64,000 nucleotides of DNA, from assembly GCF_030247185.1 (NCBI RefSeq), contig NC_080570.1, positions 165,154,382 to 165,218,381 of the forward strand. Reading direction: 5' to 3'. Positions 1 through 10,538 of the stretch are shown here, one piece after another; position 1 is the stretch's first letter; each line of letters begins with the position of its first letter. The notes below the pieces were generated by a model that searched no databases, was not told where the DNA came from, and saw nothing but the letters and a program-made list of their open reading frames with translations. Origin of the DNA: Malaya genurostris. Its lineage: Eukaryota; Arthropoda; Insecta; Diptera; Culicidae. The position numbers and the translations under genes were made by a program.

Positions 1-2440
1 ACTATTAAAGAAACTAAGTGTTTTAACCATTTGAAATTTAAAATATTCTACGAATTACCGAAAACGGAAAATGAACAACGCAAAATAAACAATTTACAAA
101 CGAAAAAAAGATTTGGAAAATGGAATAACTACGAAGGCTATAAAAGAAAATTGAAGAAAAAACAAAGGAATATCGCAAATAGAGAAAAAATAGAAAACAA
201 TGTACGAAAAAATGTTAATAAGAATAAGGAAAATTGAACATGAACCATAGAAAAATCAAAATAAAATGAAAAATTCAGTGTAAAATTCAGTGTAAATAAA
301 AAATTAAAAGGATAAAATATAGGAAAAATAATAAAAATGTAAAAATTGAAAAAAGACTATGAAAAATAGAACAGAAAACATAAAAAATTTATTGTATAAA
401 TCCGAAAATGATAAATGAAAAATAAATTAATATAAAAAAATTCCAAAATTTGATTAATAACATAGAAAATTAAACAGGACAAACAGAACAATGCATTTTA
501 TTGTAAAAGTCGGAAAAGGATAGATTGAAAATAGAACAAAACGAAAAAAATATGGAAAATTTTTAAATAATAATAGGGAAATTCAAACAGAAGAAATACA
601 AAATGAAAAACATATGAAAATGTTTTTGTAAAATTAGTAAAATAATAAATGAAAAATAGAACGAAATGAAGAAAACATTACAAATGCCGTATGAAAAGCG
701 GATATTGGAATACATAAAAATAGATATAAAAATGGGAAATAAAGTACGTAATACCAACGATAATCCTTATCAGAAATAAAAAAAATATATGAAAGAGTAG
801 CACGGAACGAAGCAACAACGAAAATAAAACAATGACGAATACGATTGAAAAAATCCAGTGTTTTGACCATTGAACGTTAAGAATATTCTATGAATGACCG
901 AAAACGGAAAATGAACAACGCAAAAAAAAATTAACAAACGAAAAATAGATCAGGAAAATGCAATAACTACGAAGACTATGAAAGAAAATTGAAGAAAAAA
1001 CCAATGAATATCGAAAATAGAGAAAATATAGAAAACAATGTACGCAAAAATTGAAATAAGAGTAAGGAAAATTGAACATGAGGCATAGAAAAATAAAAAT
1101 AGAATGAAAAATTTAATGGAAAATCGTAAAATAATAAACAAAAAATAGAGCAAAATTAAGAAAACATTACAAATGCCGTATGAAATTATTGGAATACATA
1201 AAATAGATTAGAAATAAAGTACGTAAAAACAATAACGATGATCCATAATAGAAATAAAAAAAATTATATGACAGAGTAGCACGAAACGAACCAAAAAACG
1301 AAAACCACACAAATGCGAATACGATTAAAAAAATCAGAGATTTAGCCATTTTTGAAATTTAAAATATCCTATGATTGACCAAAAACGGAAAATGAATAAC
1401 ACAAAATAAAAAATTAACAAACAAAAACTAGATCATGAAAATGGAATAACTACGAAGACTAAGATAATAGAATTATATAAGTATAAAATTGAAGAATAAA
1501 TGAAGAAACATGAGAAATAAAGAGAAAAAAAAGAAAACAATGTACGAAAAAATTGATATAAGAATAAGAAAAATTGAACATGAGTCATAGAAAAATAAAA
1601 AAAAATGAAAAATTTATTGTAAAAATCGGAAAATGATAAATGGAAAATGGAACAACATGAAAAAATTTTACAAATGATGTATTAAAAGCGGATATTGGAA
1701 TACAAAAATTTAAATATAATTAGAATTAGAAATAGATTAGAAATAAAGTACGTAAAAATAATAAAGATGAAAATATAATTATATAAGCTACAAAAGAAAA
1801 TTAAACGGAGGAATATCGAAAATAGAGACAAAATAGAAAACCATGTCTGAAAAAAAGAAAAATTGAACATGAGACATAGGAAAATGAAATGAAAAATTTA
1901 ATAAGAAAATAGGAAAAATATAAATGGGAAATAGAGTACATAATAACAACAATGATCCTTATTAACAATAAAAAATAATGTGAGAGAGTAGCATGAAACG
2001 CAGCAAAAACGTAAATCAAACAATAACGAATACGATTGAAAAAATCCATTGGAAATTTAAAATATTCTATGAATTACCGAAAATGAAAAATGAATAGCAA
2101 AATAAAAAATTAACAAACGAAAAAAAGATCAGGAAAATGGAATAACTATGAAGACTATAAAAGAAAATTTAAGAAAAAACGAAGGAACATCGAAAATAGA
2201 AAAATATAGAAAACAATGTACGAAAAAATTGAAATAAGAGTAAGACAAATTGAACATGAGGTATAGAAAAATAAAAATAAAATGAAAAATTTATTGCGAA
2301 AATCGGAAAATGATAAATGGAAAATAGAACAACATGAAAAAATATTACAAATGATGTATTGGATATTGGAATAAATGAAATACACATATAGATGGGAAAT
2401 AAAGTACGTAATAGCAACGATGACCCCCTTAAGAAAAATA
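1..2440. repeat. degenerate A-rich long-period tandem repeat
   Basis: The plus strand is extremely rich in A with recurring GAAAAT, AAATAGAAAA and AAAATTGAA words. A recognisable block (CCATTGAAATTTAAAATATT followed by ACCGAAAACGGAAAATGAA) recurs near 28, 866, 1346 and 2046. A second block (GGAATAACTACGAAGACTAT) recurs near 121, 959, 1444 and 2140. Unit length is uneven (about 840, 480 and 700 bp) because of internal deletions. The frames on either strand are lysine-rich or phenylalanine-rich by composition and are not genes. Confidence 0.85.
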
Positions 2441-3240
2441 AATGCATAGTCTCCAGTCTTTACAAGCCTCCCCAAGTCCTCAGTGTTTTCCGATTTACTG
2501 TTCTCGAGTAACATTCAATCTTCATTATCCGGTCTTCAATCTCCATTCTCTAGTCTCCAATCATCGGTTTCCAGTCTCTTGGAATTTTTGTTTCTCGTCT
2601 GCATTCGCTAGTCTCCGGTATCCCGGCTCTATGCTATGATTTTCAATTACTAGTCTCCATTCTCCAGTATGCATTCTTCGTCTTTCGTTTTAAGGTTTCC
2701 AGTTTTCATTCTCTAATCTCTCTAGTCTTGAATTTTCAGTCTAAATTTTCCAATGTTCTGTGTTTCCTTCTCGCCGTCTCCTTCCTTTCTGTAGTTTTCA
2801 GTCTCCAATCTTTTGCTTTCAGTCTGCCGTCGTCAATATCTTTCAGTCGCTAGTCTCTCTCAGTTGTTATTCTCCAGCCTGTATTATTCTGTTTCCTGTC
2901 TCCAATCTATTTCTTCAGTTGTTTCCAGTCTCCACTTTTTATCATTCTCCAGTAAACAGTCTTCAGTTTTTCGTTTCCATACTCCTGTCTATCTGTCTCT
3001 TGTTTCAGTCTTCATTCTTCAGTCTCCAGTTTGCGATCTACTAGCTTCATCATTAAAACTCCAGTATAAACACGTTCTTCTCAGACAATCAATCTGGTAG
3101 CGGATTAATTTTGATGACTTTTTTCACTCTAAAAAGAACATCTTTTCTTCAGTTCCAATTCTCTGGTATCTAATCTTTCGAATATTGTCCTTATTCTCAA
3201 GTTTAGAAGCTTCCGTCTACAGTCTCTCTCAGTCACTTTG
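2441..3240. repeat. pyrimidine-rich degenerate minisatellite
   Basis: The strand composition flips abruptly from A-rich to CT-rich. Short words such as CAGTCTCCA, TTCAGTCTC, ATTCTCCAGT and TAGTCTCC recur at irregular 10-20 bp spacing through about 800 bp. This is a decayed short-period array. Frames within it (for example 2760-3044) are serine/phenylalanine/leucine-rich composition artefacts. It resembles the larger TTCTGTCTTCTG array at 54.6-57.0 kb in style, though not in exact unit. Confidence 0.8.
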
Positions 3241-5780
3241 TTTGTTTGTTTTTTTTTTTATAAGCACAGGTGGAGGAAAAATACATTTATAAACAGTTTC
3301 GCTGTTGAGATCCGGCTTTGTTTCTGTCATTAACCACTCGTCATATTCTAATCTATTCTGGACTCTCAAACAGATTAGTTACGCAGTCACATCTCAATTA
3401 TCGTGCGTATTTATACTCAAATTAATGCGAGATACGTTTAGGTTTGCTTCCATAAACTAGAAATATTTATAACGCTAGATAACTGTATACCTTATCGTTA
3501 ATGTTTGATGATTTCAAACGATGGTTTGTTTCACGAGACATATCTCAAATCATTTGTATAACCCAAAACTCGACTGGCCCCCGCAGCTGCAATCTCTCCG
3601 TTACTGTCTCTACCTGACTGAAACAGTTTGGCAAAGCAAATAAGTCTATCGTTTATATTATATTTGCCTTCTTGCTCTGCTGTCAGTCCTTCACCCAGCC
3701 TACTGCTTTGGTGGTTGTTTCGGCTGTCAACTTTCTTTTTGTTTGTTTGTTTGGCGACGATTGACGACAGTCAAGCAGGGTCGATTTGTGTGTTTGCACT
3801 GCACTGCCAAGGAGAAGTTTCGATAGTCTTTGGAGATGTTTGGAGAAGGGTTTCGGCTGCATAAAATGAGACACATTCCGTTGCTATCGATTTCTTCGGG
3901 TTGATGCACCCTGCAACGAGGCTCTTCTTATCGTCTTATTTGATATGATGTAGCAAACAAGTGCCAATCACGTTTGATTTGTGATATCAATTTTAATACT
4001 AGCTCCAAAATTTTGGTGATAGTTTTCGGCACGCGGCAGTCCACAGTTCAAAGCATAAAGTTGAAGTTGAAATTCTCAGAAGTCATGAATATCAAATACA
4101 ATTTGACTTGAAGTTTCGAAGCAAATTATTCCCCACTGAGATGTGAGTACCGAGCGAACTATTGGATTCAGTTATTATTAGTTCAGTAACTCTCAACCAC
4201 TCACCCACCCTCATTCGAAGCTACGTTTTCACTTTAAAAGTTGTCTTCCATTTTCTTCCTGCCAAGTTATTGTCGGGTAGATAAAAGCTATTGTGTTCTG
4301 GTAGCATTTATCACAACCAAGTATGCCATGATTGTCGTCGCCATGACACAAAATAAGGCAGGCAGAAAATTTACTCCAGTGCACTAGTCGAGTGCTACCC
4401 AATTTTCGGATGAAATCCAAAAAACCCCAACAGCACTTAACAGCGCTCATCACGTGGTGAACCGGAAAATGTCACCGCGTAAAACCGAAATTACTCGATT
4501 TTCTAGTTCGGTCACGCTCGTGTTGCCATAAATGAAGCGTTCCTCCAATTTTATTGACACTCGCCGCCTACTGCCATACAATTTTTAGCGTATTGCAGTC
4601 ACATGGCGTGGCCGGCGTCGTCGTCGTTTTTTTGGTGCGCATCAACCAAAACCGGATCTAACTGCCAGAGTGCGTGCGTGTTTCGGTTTACCGGTGATGA
4701 TTGGTACCGGACAAGGGTCCGGTCTTTGACTTCGAAACAATCGACACTCGTCAAAAGTTTCGATTTTAATGACATTTATTGTACGTTTTAATTCGAACAT
4801 AAAGCTTTTAATATTATGGTCATTTGTTCTTCGAACAAGAAAAACCGGATGATTTGTAATTCGTTTTGAAAATTAAAGTAAATTAAACAGCAGTAATTTT
4901 GATAACTAAGTCCTGTTATAACAAGTAAAACCCTTCCGGTTTCTCTGTTATTCGGAGATTTGCGTCTTCTTATCGTTTTTAGCTTTTGACAAACGGACCA
5001 ACTAGATCTTTGAGTGTAACAAGTTTGATGAGTTGAGTTCTTCGATTTCAGTTCGATAAGTGCTGAATACTATCGCAAATAATGATTAAATAAGCGCTAC
5101 GTAAAGCTTCGTTACTGTCCTAGTAGAAATAAATTCGTTTGTCACGGAAACCTTGTTGGAGAGTAAAAAATTCTTCTTGAAATTCTCACTGCAGAAACCT
5201 TACAGTGAATGAGATTACTCTGGTCTCATTTCATGACAGTAGACACTAGCACCGGTTCGACCATCCAACGAAGAACAGCCAGTATATATTCTTCAAGTTG
5301 TCAATCAAATCAGCCAGATAGTGGAAGTTTTGGAAATAATATATTCAATGTCTAATCTAATATCACTCCTAAGTCCTTCACTAATGATCTTCGCTCCAAA
5401 ACAGTTTTTGATATCCTATAGTCGAAGTTGATTTTAGAGAATATAAAAGAGCACCACTTAATTTGAAAGTTTGAAAGAATGTCTAGTTGCAATTGTAAGA
5501 ATTCGGAGTCGTCAGTGCTAATAATGATTACATTTCATCGAGAGGTTCAAGTCGTTTAAACAGAGAGCAACGATCCGAGTTGACTGCCCTGAGGGACACT
5601 AGAACTAACAGCAAATGGTGATCTTCTCTATCATTTCACGACCAGGCAGGTACGAGTGAAACCAGTTAAGAAAACAATCAGCAAATCCAAGTCTTACTAG
5701 ACACTTGAGTCTTTGGAAGAAAATATTTCCAATATTTCAAAATGGAATATTGAATTACTGTGGTAACGGATCTTTGATAC
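3241..5780. other. spacer without a recognised gene
   Basis: I see no protein family, RNA gene or clear repeat here. The part at 3540-3930 and 4440-4780 is less AT-rich and more complex than its surroundings, as in insect promoter or untranslated DNA, but no start codon with a sustained reading frame or convincing splice pair was found. Frames of 60-80 codons overlap one another in several phases. Confidence 0.5.
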
Positions 5781-5955
5781 GTGTGTCATATACCATTCGA
5801 ATCAGTTAGTCGAGGTTGAGAAATGTCTAGATTTCACTTCCGAAAGTGACAAATGCAAAAAATTCACTCATGCAATATTCCTAAATATCATCTGGATCCG
5901 ACTTCCGGTTTCGAAACTACAGAGTAAAAAAAACTGCAAATTTCAAGAATATCCA
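5780..5955 (+). repeat. dispersed repeat with ATACCATTCGAATCAG and GGATCCGACTTCCGG motifs
   Basis: ATATACCATTCGAATCAGTT followed about 100 bp later by TCTGGATCCGACTTCCGGTT matches a layout I know as very common in culicine mosquito genomes. A second copy beginning ATATACCATTCGACTCAGCT lies at 37950, before the 38.4-kb microsatellite. No coding content. Confidence 0.5.
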
Positions 5956-6120
5956 TTCGCAAAAGAAAATATGGGATTCGGAGTTTCGCAAAAACAAAAA
6001 AGTTTGTGTATTCCTCTAGTTTACAGATCTTGTTAGTTGATGACCTTTTCAATTCCGGTACAGAAAGTACAAGGAATAGTGCTCAAAAACTCCATTATTG
6101 AACTTATTTTGATGTTCTTA

Positions 6121-6372
6121 TGTCGTTTTCGCTTGAGAGAACTGAAACTGACCTAGGATAGTTTCATCAAACAAACACTTTTCACGAAACTGTGTTGGGT
6201 CCGCACTTAGCAACTGGGGTTTGAGCAAACCTGATATAAAAATCAGGTTCGAAACTGACTCGATTTTCAGTTCAACAACGTTGAAACTAGGTTCGAAACT
6301 AGCTTCAAACAAACGGTTTGACAGCAGTTAGGGTGGAAACTGGGTTAGGTTTGGCATCAAACGAAAACGACA
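6121..6372. mobile_element. 252-bp MITE, PIF/Harbinger-like
   Basis: The ends are inverted: TGTCGTTTTCGCTTGA on the left, and the right end read in reverse is TGTCGTTTTCGTTTGA (one difference in 16). The trinucleotide TTA occurs immediately outside both ends (6118-6120 and 6373-6375), fitting a 3-bp target duplication. The interior is itself partly palindromic around GGTTCGAAACT. No transposase is present, so it would depend on an element elsewhere. The superfamily is inferred from duplication length and sequence only. Confidence 0.7.
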
Positions 6373-6552
6373 TTAGAGATGTCTCGACTTTAACATACTT
6401 AGATTCAAATGAAAGGTGCTACGACCTTAAACGGAATTTCCGAAATTTTTACATCTTAGATTTCTGGCTCACGAATTACAGGGTGATGAGTGTAATATCA
6501 AATCTCAAATATCAAATCGCCATTCTAGACGATTGATGAAAAAAACGCCAAA

Positions 6553-7875
6553 AATACGGGTGGGTAATGTCAGAGACATAACTGGATGACGTGAATACGA
6601 GTGAATTCTCTACCTATTATGTAAGATCTTACCGAAAATTTTAAATAATAGCATTTTTCATGAAATGAAATGATGGCGACGATCATCAACGTAATGTAAA
6701 AAAATCAAATCAATCAAACATTTTCAAATTTATTACGCAAAAGATTCGTATTTTCGTATTTTCAGAGGTACCTTTTGGAAACGTGTCAAAACATATTTGG
6801 TAAATTGTTGTATTTGGGACATATAGAAATGAATAAGTCATAAATTAAAAACAAGAGGAGACAATAAAATAGAAAATTCATAAAATTAGCTCGGTTTTGA
6901 CTGTTTGAATTTGGTTTCTCGAAATTCATAAAAAAAAGCATTTTATGAGATTCATCAACTCATAAGATCATGGTTATCTCATACTACTCAAAACTTTACT
7001 ATAAATTGCTGAACATATTTCTGATTTTGAAAAGGTGCCCCATAGTAAAGTCGTCCTCGTTTCGAGTCAAGAGTTCAGGCCCAGAAATCTGATTCATAAC
7101 CCAAGTCTGAAATCCAGGTCTAGGTCTAGAATCCAGGTCCACAATTCTGGTACTGAATATAGGTTTAGATCAAGCTCGAAACTCAGTTCCAATATTAGGA
7201 TCCAGAATCTAGGTAAAGAAGTCAGAGCTAAAATCCAGGTTCAGTTTCAAAATCACAGTTCAGGCCTTGGTCCAGAAACCAGGATCAATATTCAGGTCTA
7301 GAATCCGGATCCCGGAACGGGAATTTAGGTCCTGAATTCTGGATTAAAATCCATATCCAGAATGCAGGTTTAGATCCAAAGTTCCGGCTCAAAATTCAGG
7401 TTTAGAATTAAGGTTCAGGCTCAAAATTTTGGTCTAGGTCTATGTCGAGAATTAAGATCTTGAGTTCATATCAAGGTCCAGCATTTACGTCAAGAACGCT
7501 AGTCAAGAATCCAGGCACAGAATTCAAATCTAGAATCCAGATCTAGAGACACGGTCCAGCTCTAGGTCCAGAATTTAGGTCCAGAACCTAAGCCAAGTCA
7601 AGAACTCAGTCCCATAATTCTGTTTAATAATCCAATTCAAATTCCAAGTCCAGGTTAAGGTCTAGAATAAAGGTTTACAATTTTGATCATGGCTTAGATC
7701 AAATTCAGATCCAGAACCCAAGTCCGAGATTCAGTTATAATATTCTTGTCAAGAACTTAGGTCTAGAATTCAGGTACAGAATCCAGGTTCAAATGCAAAA
7801 TCATAATCAGATCTAGGTCCAGGATTCAGAGCGAGAAGTCAAATCAAAGTCCAAAAATTTGTATTCACGACAAAA
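6553..7875 (+). mobile_element. non-coding repeat element, shared-ends family (copy A)
   Basis: The left end (CGGGTGGGTAATGTCAGAGA, then ACATAACTGGATGACGTGAA) matches the ends at 17698, 41763, 43112 (reverse), 43432 (reverse) and 61565 (reverse). The right end (GAAAAGGTGCCCCATAGTAA at 7030) matches 42810 and 60391. In the other copies this runs straight into the palindrome GTCGTATTCACGAC; here the palindrome is split by the array at 7066-7860 and its remainder, ATTCACGAC, is at about 7863-7871. No open frame is credible. Confidence 0.65.
7066..7860. repeat. degenerate ~14-bp array, CCAGGTCTAGAATT type
   Basis: About 790 bp of imperfect repeats of AGGTCCAGAATC, CAGGTCTAGAATTC and TCAGGTTTAGAAT, with many one-base variants. 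It lies precisely between the CATAGTAAAGTCGT and ATTCACGAC halves of the surrounding element's terminus. Related short words (CCAGAATCCAGTTTC) occur in the 42.3-kb and 61.0-kb copies of that element, a possible seed for the expansion. Confidence 0.8.
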
Positions 7876-7917
7876 ATTTCATCAATTGGTTATATCTATT
7901 ACGATTATGCATGAGAA

Positions 7918-8095
7918 AGGTCTTTTCGAAGCGGGTGCCGGGTTTACTCACGGTCGATCAAAAACAACAACGCGTCGATGGTTCAGAGCAGTGTTTGGCA
8001 ATATTTACAAGAAATAAATCAGATTTTTGCATCGGTATGTGACAATGGATGAAACATGGATCTTTCACATATCAGGAGTCAGGAATCAGAAAAAA
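7918..8095 (+). pseudogene. mariner transposase relic, central part
   Basis: Reading through lesions, the plus strand encodes mariner-like pieces: an arginine/tryptophan region followed by LLTVDQKQQRVDGSEQCLAI, then HRYVTMDETWIFH. The MDETW motif carries the first catalytic aspartate of the mariner (DD34D) domain. Neither the N-terminal helix-turn-helix nor the last two acidic residues are present, and after TWIFH similarity ends in unrelated DNA. The fragment is the first of three in a tandem series; the next two begin at about 8910 and 9800. Confidence 0.75.
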
Positions 8096-10010
8096 TGACT
8101 CAAGTGGCACGTTCCCCTAGATATTTGGAGAGTTGTACCTTGCCGTGCCTTCTCATCATTTTCCTGATGGGAAGGGAAGAATAATACAAACATGGAAGGG
8201 AAATCTGAAGTGGGTGAGGTGGGAGAAAAGCACAAATTAAAAATTCTTTTATCTGAGCGCAAGTTTGCAAGCTGCGCCAATAGCTGACATGTGTGGATGC
8301 AGCCCAAGAACGAATCTTGTTCTTTATCCAACTACTTGACAATGAACAAGCTGTAGCCAACTTGTCCGAGATATTTTCGGCATCCAAATTTTCAACGGCG
8401 GGTGAAATCCCAACTGCATCATCCATCCTATGATATCCTGTCTTTTAGGATGAAGATGTAATAGTTACATCACCCCGCATTTGAAACTCATATACTTGAC
8501 TAGCCATCTCAAAAAGCCTTACCAAAAGCTTTTTTCTTCGCAGAACCAACAAACGATCCATAATCGTCAGTGTTCAAAAGAGATAAGAAAGATTACGTAA
8601 TATATCACAACTAAGTATTGTATAAGAGCAAATAAATAGAAATTTATAAATACTCTTGATGGCTTTAGCTCCACTGGAGTTATTATAATATAAAGACCAC
8701 TCGGCAAAAACGGCAAAGTTATGCGGCAAATATGCTGGAAAATAGATATTTTCTGTCTATACCTTCAATTAGTCAGTGTAACTGTGACACGAAAATAAAC
8801 CTGTGACTGTGACATGAAAATATACCTTGACTTGCAAGCTCTCGTTTTAGTGGTCTTTTTCGACATGGAACAGGAAAATCAGTGGATCAATTCTTGGTTG
8901 AAATAATACCGCCGGATGCCACACGGTTTAACACGGTGTTTGGTTATGTTTACAAGTAATAAATAAGATTTTTTGCATCGGTATGTGACAATGGATGAAA
9001 CATGGATCTTTCACATATCAGGCGTCAGGAATCAGAAAAAATGGCTCAAGTAACACTAGCTATTTGGAGATGTGTACCTTGCCGTGGCTTCTCATCATTT
9101 TCCTGATGGAAATGGAAGGATAAAAGGAACATGGAAGGAAAATCTGAAGTGGGAAAAAAGCACAAAATTAAAATTCTGTTCTTTATCCAACTAGTTGACA
9201 ATGATAAAGCTCGATCATTCGTGGTACCAGCTCTAACCAACTCGTCCGAGATATTTTCGGCATCCGAATTTTCAACGGCGGGTGAAATCCCAACTACATC
9301 ATCCATCTTATGAGGTCCTGTCTCTTAGGATGAAGATGCAATTGTTACATCGTCCTGCATTTAAAACTTGGATACTTGAGTGAATTACGTAGCCATCTCA
9401 ACAAGCCTTACCAAAAGCTTTTTGCTTTGCAGAGCCAACAAACGAACCGTAATTGTCAGTGTTCAAAATAGATTTTAAAAAATAAGATATCACAACTAAG
9501 TATAGTATGAGAGCAAATACATAGAAGTGGATTTACTCTTGATGACTGCAGCTCCACTGGAATTCATATAATATGAAGACCGGTTATACGGCAAATATGC
9601 CGAAAAATAGACATATTTTCTGTCTATACCTTCATTTGTTCAGTTTAACTGTGACACGGATTTTTTATCTTCACAAAATTTGAGCTTTACGACTGCCTGT
9701 TTTGGCTCCTCTCGACTTGCGAGCTCTCATTTTAGTGGTCTTTTACGACATAGAACTGGAAACCAGTGGATCAATTCTTGATTGAAATAATACTGCCGGA
9801 TGCCACACGGTTTAACACGGTGTTTGGTCATGTTTACAAGTGATAAAATAAATTTTTTGCATCGGTATGTGACAATGGATGAAACATGGATCTATCAGTT
9901 TAGTCCAAAGTCTAAACGATCATCATCTGAGCGTACTGCAGCCCGGGAATCACGTCCGAAGCGTCCAAAGGCACAACAGTCAGCAGGGAAGGGTTCCAAA
10001 AAGTTCAGCT
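8029..10010. repeat. tandem series of ~0.9-kb units containing mariner fragments
   Basis: CATCGGTATGTGACAATGGA occurs at about 8029, 8977 and 9859, giving spacings near 948 and 882 bp. The first two units share most of their length: the mariner piece, ATTTTCCTGATGG, a TTTTCAACGGCGGGTGAAAT segment, CTTACCAAAAGCTTTT and a TTTTCTGTCTATACCTTCA tail. The third unit keeps only the mariner portion and then diverges. In the first two units the minus strand has an open frame (8100-8426 and 9046-9306) sharing ISPAVEN.DAENISD but diverging by indels; its product is not recognised. Confidence 0.75.
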
Positions 10011-10012
10011 GA
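9785..10012 (+). pseudogene. mariner transposase relic (third tandem unit)
   Basis: The frame includes RYVTMDETWIYQFSPKSKRS followed by a segment rich in R, K and S ending in QQSAGKGSKKFS. This corresponds to the mariner region holding the first catalytic aspartate (MDETW) and the following lysine-rich stretch ending in SAGK. It is cut on both sides, with a stop just downstream at 10010, so it cannot make an active enzyme. It keeps more downstream mariner sequence than the two upstream units. Confidence 0.8.
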
Positions 10013-10538
10013 GAATATTTAAAACAGATGTCCGATCACGAGCGGACTTCGGAACGGGTCTCACTGGTAGGATTCGAGGCCGTGATCTTCTTCGATTCTT
10101 TGATCGTAACAACCGCCTTTAACCGGATAAATCCAGACACCCCTTTATCTAGATCATAGTGTTTGCTTGAGTGTAGGAAAATTCGGTCCTAGGTTCCACG
10201 ATAATGTTCCTTCCATGGACATGGATCTTAAGCGACTTCCGGACAGACCCTGTTCTATTACCCAGTGTCCGATTCAGACTTGCTATTGCTAGTGATGAGC
10301 TTCCGGCAAACTCTCGAAAATGTTTCCAATCGGTTGTAGCGTAGGCACAATCATGAGGCAATCCAAATCACTGACTCGGAAGAAGCAGAGTGGAACTAGG
10401 AGTCGAATACATGCAGAGTATTGAGGACGACAGAAAGGCCTACAATCGCTCGACAATCCCTGCTCATTAGCACCATTCCACACACACAAAATATCCCTAG
10501 AACGCTTCGAAGCACTTGTGCTGATTTCAGTTTCTTTG
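10013..10538. other. spacer without a recognised gene
   Basis: About 525 bp of mixed composition between the mariner relics and ITmD37E copy 1. The minus-strand frame at 10289-10666 runs into the transposon end and has no recognisable domain. Nothing is annotated here. Confidence 0.4.
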
